64,000 nucleotides of DNA from Clostridiales bacterium (lineage in GTDB: Bacteria > Bacillota > Clostridia > Saccharofermentanales > Saccharofermentanaceae). The notes beneath the pieces were generated by a model. It saw nothing but the letters and a program-made list of their open reading frames with translations, made no database searches and was not told the origin of the DNA. Positions 27,634-36,196 of this stretch are shown here, in pieces; the stretch's first letter is position 1; each line of letters begins with the position of its first letter. The stretch covers positions 104,778 to 168,777 of the forward strand of contig JAFZHS010000007.1 of NCBI GenBank assembly GCA_017554745.1, in the 5' to 3' direction. The translations under genes and the position numbers were made by a program.

Positions 27634-29748
27634 ATGTTCAGAAAGATCCGTGAATGGTTTAGTATCAGGCTTGCTAAAAATCCGGGACAGATCGTATTGC
27701 TGTCGATACTGTTTTTTAATATCGCTTTCATCTTCCTTTCTGCCTTTATCATCAGCAAGATGTCCTTGAGCGGGACCGAAGGACTGGGCTTCTTCGAATC
27801 CGCTTTTTATACGATAAGCATGATCCTTGATGCAGGATGCATCTCTTATGTCGTGCAGGAGATCGGTCCTGAGAACGTTGCGATCGCATTGATCTGCCTG
27901 GCGATAGTAATCATCGGAATGATCTCCTTTACGGGCGCTGTCATCGGTTACATCACCAACTATATCTCGAGTTTTATCGAAGACTCTAATTCCGGCAATC
28001 ACAAGCTCCTGATGTCAGGACACTTCGTTATCCTCAACTGGAATTCGAGGGCTCTGGAGATCGTCAATGATCTTCTTTACAGCGACAGTGTTAACAAGGT
28101 CGTTGTTTTGACAGGCTCCGGAAAGGCCGATATCGAGAAGCAGATAGACGAGCGTCTTCACGAGACGGTAAAACGCGAGAACAACAAGATCCTCGAAGAC
28201 TGCAGGAACAAGTCGTTCTTTGCGCGCAAATGGCACTGCATTACTCATAAGTTCAAGAACAATCTGACTATCATCGTCAGGGAGGGTGATGTATTCTCAT
28301 CAAAGCAGCTTTTCGATATCTCGCTGCACCACGCTTCCTCGATCGTTATTCTCGGAGAAGAGGTCAGCAATTCCGAATGCAAATATGCCGCAAAAGAAAA
28401 AGTCGAGAAGTATGACAACGGCAATTCCCTGACCATAAAGACGCTTATGCAGGTATCTGATATTACCTCTGCGTCTTATTCGGAGGACAACCAGAGGATA
28501 ATAGTCGAGGTCACTGATGAGTGGACCTGGAATCTCGTACAGAAGATCATCAGGAGCAAGCAGGTTGACGGCAAGTGCAATATCGTGCCCGTCAGGGTCA
28601 ACCAGATCCTGGGCAAGATGATGGCTCAGTTCTCGCTTATGCCTGAACTCAATTCGATCTACAATGAGCTGCTCTCCAACAAAGGTGCTTCGTTCTATTC
28701 TGAACGCTGCGAAGAAAGCGACGAACTGTCATTTATCACGGCTTCTCTGGATAACAACAGCCACATCGTTCCGTTGACAGTCCAATCTGAGAAGAATAAG
28801 AACTACTGCTATTTCATGGCTTTGACCGAGAAGGATATTAACAGGAAATGCAGCGATAAGCTCTCCGGAATCCCCGTAAGGCTCAATAAGGATTTCTGGC
28901 TTGAGAAAAAGAAGATCATCATCCTCGGCCATAACAGCAAGTGCCATGAGATCATGGAAGGCTTTGCTTCATTCCTGTCCGAATGGAGTTATAAAGATTC
29001 TGACGAGCAGCTCCTCAGCATTGTTGTCATCGATGACGAGAAGAGCCTTGAGAAGATGGGTTATTACAAGGAGTATCCGTTCGTTATCAAGACAGTCGCA
29101 GCAGAGCTCTTTGAGAAGGATCTCATCTGTGATTCCATAAATGAGTTCCTCGAAATGAATGATGAAGATGTCAGCGTTCTCATCCTTTCTGACGATCTTG
29201 TCTCAGACAGCGAGACCGATGCGGGCATGTTCGCAAACCTTGTTTATGTCCAGGATATCATCAGGGACAAAGTCGAAGCAGATCCTGACTTTGATGTAGG
29301 AAGCATCGACGTGATCGCTGAGATCAATGATCCTAAGCACCACGATGTCGTAAGCAGCTACAGCGTCAAGAACGTAGTCATAAGCAACAGGTTTATCAGT
29401 AAGATGATCACCCAGATTGGTGAGAAAGACGCGATCTTCGATTTCTACCAGGATATCCTCGAATACGATGACGGTTCTTCCGACGGCTACGAGAGTAAAG
29501 AGATCTATGTTAAAAAGGCAAAGGATTTCTTTGCGGGCCTGCCGGTCGACTGCACTGCCGATAAGCTTATCAGGGGCGTTTTCGACGCTTCATGCGATCC
29601 CGAGATACCTCTCGAGAAGCAGAACGTATCAGTCTTGCTGGGCATCGTTAAGCAGGACGGCGAGATACAGCTGTTCAGCGGAGACCAGACCATGATCGAT
29701 GTCATGGTCGGAGAAAAAGATAAGGTAATCGTATTCAGTAATCACTGA
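27634..29748 (+). CDS. CASTOR/POLLUX-like ion channel with RCK-type domains
   Basis: This is a 704-aa protein; the ATG at 27634 sits 5 bases after GAGGTGG, preferred to the in-frame GTG at 27625. Two or three membrane helices (about 20-45, 55-70, 85-115) surround a pore-like loop YTISMILDAGC. A large cytoplasmic part with two Rossmann-like regulator-of-conductance folds follows (SGHFVILNWNSRALEIVNDL at about 128, KKIIILGHNSKCHEIM at about 427). This matches DMI1/CASTOR-type cation channels. The filter lacks the TVGYG of K channels. TGCAAC at 27588 suggests an ECF -35, but no good -10 follows. Confidence 0.78.
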   Translation: MFRKIREWFSIRLAKNPGQIVLLSILFFNIAFIFLSAFIISKMSLSGTEGLGFFESAFYTISMILDAGCISYVVQEIGPENVAIALICLAIVIIGMISFTGAVIGYITNYISSFIEDSNSGNHKLLMSGHFVILNWNSRALEIVNDLLYSDSVNKVVVLTGSGKADIEKQIDERLHETVKRENNKILEDCRNKSFFARKWHCITHKFKNNLTIIVREGDVFSSKQLFDISLHHASSIVILGEEVSNSECKYAAKEKVEKYDNGNSLTIKTLMQVSDITSASYSEDNQRIIVEVTDEWTWNLVQKIIRSKQVDGKCNIVPVRVNQILGKMMAQFSLMPELNSIYNELLSNKGASFYSERCEESDELSFITASLDNNSHIVPLTVQSEKNKNYCYFMALTEKDINRKCSDKLSGIPVRLNKDFWLEKKKIIILGHNSKCHEIMEGFASFLSEWSYKDSDEQLLSIVVIDDEKSLEKMGYYKEYPFVIKTVAAELFEKDLICDSINEFLEMNDEDVSVLILSDDLVSDSETDAGMFANLVYVQDIIRDKVEADPDFDVGSIDVIAEINDPKHHDVVSSYSVKNVVISNRFISKMITQIGEKDAIFDFYQDILEYDDGSSDGYESKEIYVKKAKDFFAGLPVDCTADKLIRGVFDASCDPEIPLEKQNVSVLLGIVKQDGEIQLFSGDQTMIDVMVGEKDKVIVFSNH

Positions 29749-30075
29749 TCAGCGTGATAATGCTGAACACACAAAAAGCAGGATTATAAAGTAGATTCCG
29801 TAAAAGATCGTCAATCCGAGGCCGACAAAGAAAGCGGTGCGGCTCAATATCGAGCTGGTCTTGATCTTGCCTGTATGCATACCGCCTCTGTCAATGTAAT
29901 CCTGTATTGCATTGCGGTTACTATTTCCCATAACCATTGCGATAATGCTTCCGATCGGAAAAGCAGCCAGTACTAAAGCGACGATAGCCTTTGTCAAAAA
30001 GCTCTTTGACTGTTCATTGTAAAAAATGTTATTAACTGTCGGATCATTCTGATTGTTGTAATAGTTGTTATCCAT
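29749..30075 (-). CDS. Small two-helix membrane protein
   Basis: A 108-aa protein: Asn/Tyr-rich soluble N-terminus (MDNNYYNNQNDPTVNN), then two hydrophobic segments (about 32-48 and 78-103) joined by a short polar loop with NRNAIQDYIDRGG. This resembles DUF4190-type or CCC-like small membrane proteins. It converges with the channel gene, the two stops lying side by side. Function unknown. Confidence 0.7.
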   Translation of the reverse strand: MDNNYYNNQNDPTVNNIFYNEQSKSFLTKAIVALVLAAFPIGSIIAMVMGNSNRNAIQDYIDRGGMHTGKIKTSSILSRTAFFVGLGLTIFYGIYFIILLFVCSALSR

Positions 30076-30213
30076 AGTTTCCCCCTTGTTAGAACAAGAT
30101 TCCTTTTCCTACATTCGATATTATATCGTATTTGGTAAAATAGCGGTGTATGCTTTAGTCGCTTAAAACTGAAAGTTTTGATGTACAGTAAATGATTTGT
30201 TGAGGCGAAATAA

Positions 30214-30567
30214 ATGATATTCACTGGTATAAGTAAGACTTTTTCTCTAGAGAACGAAGATCAATATAATACCATCGGAGCTTTCTGGGATGAGCTTATG
30301 AAGGTCTACGAATTAAGCAATCTCAGGGGCCTTGGCTATAACTGGACTGCTGATACGATCGAATATGTGATCGGTTTGAAAGATGGTATTATAGATGGCG
30401 CAAACTGCACTGTTGAACTGCCTGATGAAGGCTGGATCGATTGCAAGGGCAAAACCGCTGATCTGCAGGAGATATACCGGAAGATCTATGAAGACGGCAG
30501 CCTGAAATATGAGATAGAGACTTTTACCGAAGACGGCAACTGTGAGATCTTGTATATCAGATCATAA
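30214..30567 (+). CDS. GyrI-like/effector-binding domain protein
   Basis: A 117-aa protein consisting of one small-molecule-binding SOUL/GyrI-like half: IGAFWDELMKVYELSNLRG, YVIGLKD, then VELPDEGWIDCKGK and YEIETFTEDG. This is the effector-binding module of AraC/MerR-type regulators without the DNA-binding part. Stand-alone forms bind hydrophobic ligands. A weak GAGG ribosome site precedes the ATG. The next gene follows by 18 bp. Confidence 0.72.
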   Translation: MIFTGISKTFSLENEDQYNTIGAFWDELMKVYELSNLRGLGYNWTADTIEYVIGLKDGIIDGANCTVELPDEGWIDCKGKTADLQEIYRKIYEDGSLKYEIETFTEDGNCEILYIRS

Positions 30568-30585
30568 AACACAAGAGTACGTAAT

Positions 30586-30792
30586 ATGGAATTTGAACAA
30601 CTGATAAAGCGCATAAATGAATTGAGCAGGAAGTCCAAGACTGAGGGACTTACGCCTGAGGAGAAAGCTGAACAGACCGAGCTCCGCAATGAGTACAGGG
30701 CTTTGGTCGTAGGCAATCTGTCGTCACAGCTCGAAGGTCTTAAGATCATGCATCCTGACGGCACGATCACAGATGTGAAAAAGAAAGACTGA
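30586..30792 (+). CDS. DUF896/YnzC-like small cytoplasmic protein
   Basis: A 68-aa helical protein with the conserved opening INELSRKSKTEGLTPEEKAEQ and the acidic-basic second helix LRNEYRALV, the signature of DUF896 (YnzC, linked to the SOS operon in B. subtilis). The full family length is 65-80 aa, so it is intact. It lies 18 bp after the effector-binding gene and is likely cotranscribed. Confidence 0.88.
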   Translation: MEFEQLIKRINELSRKSKTEGLTPEEKAEQTELRNEYRALVVGNLSSQLEGLKIMHPDGTITDVKKKD

Positions 30793-30813
30793 TTGCTCGA
30801 AATACATGCGTTG

Positions 30814-31066
30814 TCGGTATCTTCTGAAAAAGAGTAAATACCGATACAAAAAAGCATTGAATGTGTCGGTGATGAGAAGAATTCAGGCTTTAACGATACA
30901 AATGGCTCGCAATTGTATCGGAATAATATCTTCTTGACGGAATAGCGATACAAATGATTGTTTTGTGTATCGGGATCAGACAAAAGCAGCCTGATACCGA
31001 TACGCCGACCTCTCGAAAATAATACCATCTTATTACTGTAGCGATTCTCTCTTCGCCCGATACGAT
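30814..31066. repeat. Cluster of CGATAC/GTATCG inverted repeats
   Basis: The 350-bp gap between 30792 and 31145 holds at least seven copies of CGATAC or its complement. They make hairpins at 30814-30844 (TCGGTAT/ATACCGA), 30894-30920 (CGATACAA/TTGTATCG), 30946-30972 (CGATACA/TGTATCG) and 30967-31003 (13-bp arms, one mismatch). A further copy is at 31058. The last two hairpins share an arm and are mutually exclusive. No gene was seen in the gap. Confidence 0.65.
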
Positions 31067-31144
31067 TTTTCTTGAAACCGCAAATCGGTTCTAATATAAT
31101 TTATTTGGGATAGGATTTTTTCAGGGAATAAGGGGGATATAACT

Positions 31145-31993
31145 ATGAAAAATTCTGTAAATGAGACTGCAAAGAAGAACGATTTCCGTTTTCTCGGACC
31201 GGAGCGTTACTATCACGTTGCCGGACGTCAGCTTGATGAGAGAACAAATGACGGAACGGATAATTTTGTTAACGTTCAGGGCAACGATGAGAAGACCACT
31301 TTTGGCTCGATAATCGCAGTCGGCATCGTAGCTATTGCCATTACAGGCCTTGTATGTCTTGCATGTCGTCCGAAAGCTGCGGAAAAGCTTTACAGCGGCG
31401 TTCTTGCGCCTGTTGTCTCTGATGAAGCAGGCATCATCGGCAACGATGAGTCGCTGAAGACAACGCTTGATGAATACCTGGATCTTACCGGTGTTTGCCC
31501 CGCTGTTTACACGGTTTATGAAGAAGAGTGGAAGTCTGATTATGATGATCTTCAGGCATACACGCTCCATAAATATGCAGATAACTTTACTGATATGCAG
31601 CACTTCGTTATTGTATGCTCTATCCCGGAAAACGAAGCTAAGCTGATCGGTCAGGGCGAGTCTGTCGAAGCTCATTATGAAGTTTTCGCAATCAACGGTG
31701 TGAGCACGAATGCATTTATTTCAGATTCTGATCTTAATAGATTCCGCAATCTTTTAAGCGAAGATCTGAGAAACGGTTCTGAGCCTTCTGTTGCACTTGA
31801 AGGTGCATTCAGATATGCGATCAAAGATGCTGATACCAAATTGCATCCGTATTCAGGCAGCTTCTTTAAGTTGTTCTTAACATTCCTGCCTGTACTGATA
31901 GTAACCATCATCTTTATTGTGGTTTTGGTTATGGTCAGCAGGAAGTACAAGAAAGACAGAACCGCTCTTAAAGAGTCCTTCGCAAAGGCTTAA
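31145..31993 (+). CDS. TPM-like membrane protein of unknown function
   Basis: A 282-aa protein. A polar N-terminus (about 1-55) precedes one hydrophobic segment (56-77). An outer domain (about 80-235) with DEAGIIGNDESLKTTLDEYLDLTGVCPAVYTVYEE recalls the TPM (YgcG-like) fold, and a C-terminal helix (about 237-262) is followed by a basic tail. GGGGG at 31134 serves as ribosome site. It is cotranscribed with the GNAT gene 5 bp downstream. Confidence 0.65.
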   Translation: MKNSVNETAKKNDFRFLGPERYYHVAGRQLDERTNDGTDNFVNVQGNDEKTTFGSIIAVGIVAIAITGLVCLACRPKAAEKLYSGVLAPVVSDEAGIIGNDESLKTTLDEYLDLTGVCPAVYTVYEEEWKSDYDDLQAYTLHKYADNFTDMQHFVIVCSIPENEAKLIGQGESVEAHYEVFAINGVSTNAFISDSDLNRFRNLLSEDLRNGSEPSVALEGAFRYAIKDADTKLHPYSGSFFKLFLTFLPVLIVTIIFIVVLVMVSRKYKKDRTALKESFAKA

Positions 31994-31998
31994 AGTTT

Positions 31999-32913
31999 AT
32001 GGCTATAACAACGAAACAGTTTCAGAAGTTTACTGATCTTGAGCTTGTCTGGGATTTTCTGGTCGAGATCTATGAATACAAGAAAGATAACGGAGTGGCC
32101 GCTCCTTTCTTCGAGCACGCCATAAAAGCTTCGTGGATGGATTCATCTTATTCTTTCCTTGACAGACTTTGGTTTGACGGTGATAAGGTCGTCGCGTTTG
32201 TCTTTTACGAAGCGCCCGTGACGGATATCTATTTCAATGTGCGTCCCGGATATGAATATCTGGCTGATGAACTCGTTGATTATGCCATTACGACCATGCC
32301 GAACTTTGAGAATGAACAGCAGCTTATTCTTTTCGGAGGGCAGGATTATCTGAAAGAAGCTGCGGCAAAACGCGGTTTTAAGCAGGTCTATGAATATGAA
32401 GACCGTGTCTTCGACTTTGAGAATGAATTGAACTATGAACTGCCTGAAGGCTATCACTTTGTTGAGCCCGGAGATGTAGATGCCGTAAAGCTTTCAAAGC
32501 TTTGCTGGTACGGATTCGGTCATGGCGATAAGGGTGAGTTTGTAGATTACGATAAGTACGATGACTCGCTTGACTGGACACCCGCAAAATCTCATAAAGA
32601 TATCGTGGGTGACTTCATGGCACCGTCTCCGCATTCCACGGACGAGTATTCAATCGTCATTGCGGATGAGAATGGTGAGTATGTTTGTTTCTCGGGCATG
32701 TGGTGGGTGCCCGAAAACAAGCTTGCCTACATGGAGCCTTTATGCACGGCGCCTGAGCACCGCCGCAAGGGCCTTGCTGCTGCAGCACTTACTAAGCATT
32801 ACCGCAGAATGAAGGCACTCGGTGCCACGCACATGACCGGCGGAGGAGATCCTTTCTATGAGAAGATCGGCTGCGGCAACGGTTTCCACTGGACGTTCTG
32901 GAAGCAGCAGTAA
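31999..32913 (+). CDS. GNAT family N-acetyltransferase
   Basis: A 304-aa two-domain protein. The C-terminal half has the acetyl-CoA motif AYMEPLCTAPEHRRKGLAAAAL (about residues 240-261); the N-terminal half is a diverged GNAT-like domain. It starts 5 bp after the upstream gene and is followed by a terminator. The substrate is unknown. Confidence 0.85.
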   Translation: MAITTKQFQKFTDLELVWDFLVEIYEYKKDNGVAAPFFEHAIKASWMDSSYSFLDRLWFDGDKVVAFVFYEAPVTDIYFNVRPGYEYLADELVDYAITTMPNFENEQQLILFGGQDYLKEAAAKRGFKQVYEYEDRVFDFENELNYELPEGYHFVEPGDVDAVKLSKLCWYGFGHGDKGEFVDYDKYDDSLDWTPAKSHKDIVGDFMAPSPHSTDEYSIVIADENGEYVCFSGMWWVPENKLAYMEPLCTAPEHRRKGLAAAALTKHYRRMKALGATHMTGGGDPFYEKIGCGNGFHWTFWKQQ

Positions 32914-32936
32914 CGGATAACTGAATGGTATAATGT

Positions 32937-32971
32937 AACTGCCTGGGAATTATCCCGGGCAGTTATTTTTT
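32937..32971 (+). terminator. Rho-independent terminator
   Basis: Perfect 12-bp stem AACTGCCTGGGA / TCCCGGGCAGTT with loop ATTA, followed by ATTTTTT. Confidence 0.9.
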
Positions 32972-32987
32972 GATTCGAGGATAACAG

Positions 32988-33413
32988 ATGCTTAAGTACG
33001 TTGATTACATTTCACCTGAAGAATACATGGAATTGAGGAAAAAGGTCGGATGGATGGAGTTCCCGCTCGAGGAAGCCAGAAACTGCGTTGAGAACGCATA
33101 CATGGTCCTCTGTGTCAGAGACGAAGAAGAAAGAGCAATTGGAGTTGTAAGGCTCTTATGGGACGGCGGTTATGTTGCCTTTCTGTCCGACGTTATAGTT
33201 GTACCCGAGTATCAGGGTCAGGGGATCGGAAGGACGCTTGTTGAAGCTGTCATAAAGAGAATAAAGGACGATATGAAACCGGGATACAAGGTAAAGCTGA
33301 ATCTGAACTCAGCCAAGGGAAAAGAGCCCTTTTATGAGAAGTTCGGATTTGTTATCCGTCCAAATGAAGATGCAGGTGCCGGAATGGACCAGTGGCTGAC
33401 ATTAGATGATTAA
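32988..33413 (+). CDS. GNAT family N-acetyltransferase
   Basis: A 141-aa single-domain acetyltransferase with VVPEYQGQGIGRTLVEAVIKRI (acetyl-CoA pyrophosphate loop Q/R-x-x-G-x-G/A) and KGKEPFYEKFGFVIRP. The start at 32988 follows GAGGAT. A broken copy of its last 37 codons lies at 40982-41092. It is followed after 11 bp by the 33425 gene. Confidence 0.9.
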   Translation: MLKYVDYISPEEYMELRKKVGWMEFPLEEARNCVENAYMVLCVRDEEERAIGVVRLLWDGGYVAFLSDVIVVPEYQGQGIGRTLVEAVIKRIKDDMKPGYKVKLNLNSAKGKEPFYEKFGFVIRPNEDAGAGMDQWLTLDD

Positions 33414-33424
33414 TAAGGTGAATA

Positions 33425-33946
33425 ATGGATAGACTATTTATAACGCATTATTACTATCCTGGAACTGATCCATGGAAAAACATAATGAACCTCCCGGAAG
33501 AGGAGGCTTTTCGCGTCGCTGCGGAACTCGCTGATAAGCACCCTGATACGACGAGCTTCGGAAGGTTTGCTGATTTTGTTAATTACTATCCTGCCCGCAA
33601 AAAGGCCGACGAATATGTGCGCGAAAGATTTGTTAAGCTCGGCGGCAGGCCGAAGCTCATGCATCCGTATTCGTTTGTGCTGGGTGAGTGTGAATATCTG
33701 CGCAACTGGTTCGACACCAACGATAAGCTGGTAATAGACCTTTCAGATGTTCCTGATGATCAGGTCAGTTTTACTCCCGGTGACAGCTGCGCACTCCTGA
33801 TACACGGAGAAGAACCCGCAGTCCTTACCAAAGCGATGCTGCTCGACGGTATCAGGGCCTGTGACGGTTCTATTGAAGAATATTGCAAAAAGAATTTAGG
33901 CAACATATATGCTTATGTTGAAGTTCAGCTTTGGGACAGGATGTAA
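33425..33946 (+). CDS. Hypothetical protein
   Basis: A 173-aa soluble protein with no signal or membrane segment. Motifs: HYYYPGTDPWKNIMNLP at the start and HPYSFVLGECEYLRNWFD in the middle. I do not recognise the family. It starts 11 bp after the GNAT stop and is probably cotranscribed with it. Confidence 0.7.
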   Translation: MDRLFITHYYYPGTDPWKNIMNLPEEEAFRVAAELADKHPDTTSFGRFADFVNYYPARKKADEYVRERFVKLGGRPKLMHPYSFVLGECEYLRNWFDTNDKLVIDLSDVPDDQVSFTPGDSCALLIHGEEPAVLTKAMLLDGIRACDGSIEEYCKKNLGNIYAYVEVQLWDRM

Positions 33947-33989
33947 AGAATTATAATATGATAAAAGATCATATTTGGAGAGCTGAAAA

Positions 33990-34916
33990 ATGAAGGTATT
34001 TATAGTCTATTGTCACCCGTCGGAAGATTCGTTCACGAAGAACATCCGTGACGCTTTTATAAAGGGAATCACAGACAGCGGCAACGAATATGTCATGTCT
34101 GATCTTTATGCGATGGACTTCAAAGCAGACATTACCGAACAGCAGTACTTAAGGGATGCTAACTACAGGAACACACCTTTTACTGAAGAAGATGTTCTGG
34201 CAGAGCATGAGAAGATTAATTCCGCAGATGCGATCGCGTTTATCTATCCGGTTTTCTGGACAGAAGCGCCTGCAAAACTTGTGGGCTGGTTTGACCGCGT
34301 TTGGACATACGGATTCGCATACGGCGACAAGAAAATGAAGATGATGGACAAAGCCATGATCCTTTGCTCAGCAGGCAATCCCATTGAGAAGCTCGAGCAG
34401 TTCGGGCTCCTCGCGAGCATGAAGAAAGTCATGTTCGGTGACAGGCTTTTTAACCGCGCAAAGCAGATGGAGTTCGTTGTTTTCGACGGCACGTCGAGAG
34501 AGAAGGAAACGCGCGAAGGCAACTGGGACAGCAACCTTCAGAAGGCTTACGAGAAGGGCAAAGATTTCTTCGCAGATGCAGAAGAAGAATTCACGGTTGA
34601 TGATAAGTTTTTCACTGCGGTAGAGAATTCTGAATCAGGCGAAGTGTCAGAGCAGACAGTCTTCTGCTATCATCAGAAGGGCAATGTTATCTGGGCTGAG
34701 TACTCAGGCGGCAGCATAGTAAAGGGCTTCCTTATCGGGACGATGGATGACGATCACCATCTGCATTTCAACTATCAGCACATGAACACCGACGGAGAAT
34801 TGAGGACCGGCTCATGCGACTCCGAGCCTCAGATCGAGAACGGAAAGCTCAGGTTCAACGAGAAGTGGAAATGGACGATGGGCGAAGAGGGAACGTCGGT
34901 AATAGAAGAGATCTGA
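33990..34916 (+). CDS. NAD(P)H:quinone reductase-like flavodoxin fused to a C-terminal beta domain
   Basis: A 308-aa protein. Residues 1-200 form an NQO1/WrbA-type flavodoxin fold (FIVYCHPSEDSFTKN for the FMN/FAD phosphate site, FIYPVFWTEAPAKLVGWFDRVW for the isoalloxazine region). Residues 210-308 form a separate beta-barrel-like domain (GNVIWAEYSGGSIVKGFLIGTM ... HLHFNYQHMN) known elsewhere as a stand-alone n-acetylglutamate synthase-like or DUF-type protein. The fusion may couple a small-molecule-binding barrel to a reductase. Confidence 0.8.
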   Translation: MKVFIVYCHPSEDSFTKNIRDAFIKGITDSGNEYVMSDLYAMDFKADITEQQYLRDANYRNTPFTEEDVLAEHEKINSADAIAFIYPVFWTEAPAKLVGWFDRVWTYGFAYGDKKMKMMDKAMILCSAGNPIEKLEQFGLLASMKKVMFGDRLFNRAKQMEFVVFDGTSREKETREGNWDSNLQKAYEKGKDFFADAEEEFTVDDKFFTAVENSESGEVSEQTVFCYHQKGNVIWAEYSGGSIVKGFLIGTMDDDHHLHFNYQHMNTDGELRTGSCDSEPQIENGKLRFNEKWKWTMGEEGTSVIEEI

Positions 34917-34926
34917 GGAGAGGTAT

Positions 34927-35529
34927 ATGGGTTTGTTTGATAAGTTTTCCAAGGATAAAAACACACAGGGATTACCGGACATTCTTAGCATTCCGTATGA
35001 CTACAACGGATATGATCTGATCTTTGAAGAGGGAATGACAAACCCTGTCGTGTATTCGGATATCACTGCGCTTGTTACCAATAACAATGTGGATATCAAT
35101 GAGATCGAAGGATATGATGAGCTTGAGAGAGATACCTCTGAAGAAGAGTTTTATGATTTTTTTGATAACTGGATCGAGGCTCTTGATCAAAAGGGGTTTA
35201 TCGCAGAGCTTTTCCCGAATGTCGGTATCAGCACTTTTGTAACTGACATAAATCAAGTGCTTGGTAACATCGGTTCTTCGCAGCTTCTCGATGTGGATGA
35301 GACAGTAAATGCGTACCGCGCGGAAGTGGTGAAGTTCAGCTTCAAGGGCAAGCCTGTAGCTGCCGATTTTGCATACGATGTATTAGAAGCGAATATCGTA
35401 GCTTCCAGACTCAGAAAGATCGGCTATGAACTGATCGCGATTTTCAATGGCGTAGACAACGACGCTAAAGCTGTCATACCTATGGATAAGATTCCTTTAA
35501 TGCAGGAACTCGAAAGCAGAATTAAGTGA
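34927..35529 (+). CDS. Hypothetical protein
   Basis: A 200-aa acidic soluble protein with no recognised domain; it has FDYPYDYNG-type aromatic stretches and a helical acidic middle (NEIEGYDELERDTSEEEFYDF). It lies 10 bp after the NQO-like gene and 13 bp before the GrpB gene, so the three form one unit. GAGGAGAGG precedes its ATG. Confidence 0.65.
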   Translation: MGLFDKFSKDKNTQGLPDILSIPYDYNGYDLIFEEGMTNPVVYSDITALVTNNNVDINEIEGYDELERDTSEEEFYDFFDNWIEALDQKGFIAELFPNVGISTFVTDINQVLGNIGSSQLLDVDETVNAYRAEVVKFSFKGKPVAADFAYDVLEANIVASRLRKIGYELIAIFNGVDNDAKAVIPMDKIPLMQELESRIK

Positions 35530-35542
35530 TAATATACCGTGT

Positions 35543-36055
35543 ATGGGTACAAAGCATGTAGTAGTCCTGCCTTATGATGAGGCATGGAAAAATGATTTCG
35601 AAGAGATTAAAGCAGAGCTCATGACTGTGCTTGACGGCTTGGTCATGGGCATTGAACATGTGGGCAGCACTTCGGTGCCGGGGCTGGCGGCTAAGCCTAT
35701 CATTGACATTGATGTCGTTATTGAAGATGCAGACAGTTTTGAAAAAGTAAAAACTGCGCTTGAGACAATCGGTTATCTGCACGAAGGCGATCTGGGTATT
35801 CACGGACGTGAAGCATTCAAATATGACGGCAAAGACCATTTAAGAAAGCATCATCTGTATGTTTGTCAGAAGGATTCCGCAGAGCTTAAAAGACATATAT
35901 CCTTCAGGGATTATCTGCGTGCACATCCTGATGCTGTAAAAGAATACGGCAGAATAAAAGAGGAAGGCGCAGAGCTTTATCCGTACGATATTGACAGCTA
36001 TATCGCTTATAAGGCTCCTTTTATCGAAAACATATATAAGCAGATCTTCGGGTAA
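35543..36055 (+). CDS. GrpB family protein
   Basis: A 170-aa nucleotidyltransferase-fold protein (GrpB/UPF0157). Motifs: VLPYDEAWKNDFEEIK at the N-terminus, GIEHVGSTSVPGLAAKPIIDIDVV (conserved GSTSVPGL-x-x-K-P-I-I-D), then HLYVC and SFRDYLRAHP. A full-length family member; in other bacteria fused or stand-alone GrpB has an unknown substrate. Confidence 0.92.
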   Translation: MGTKHVVVLPYDEAWKNDFEEIKAELMTVLDGLVMGIEHVGSTSVPGLAAKPIIDIDVVIEDADSFEKVKTALETIGYLHEGDLGIHGREAFKYDGKDHLRKHHLYVCQKDSAELKRHISFRDYLRAHPDAVKEYGRIKEEGAELYPYDIDSYIAYKAPFIENIYKQIFG

Positions 36056-36196
36056 GCGAACTGCATATTTGCCCGCACTGATTCCGATTTAAAATGACAT
36101 TTAATTGATGCCAAATCTATGCATTACAAACCTAAAATATATTTAATTCTTATTCGGGGGAATAGGATATTTCGATATGAAATGGGGTGTAATCAT

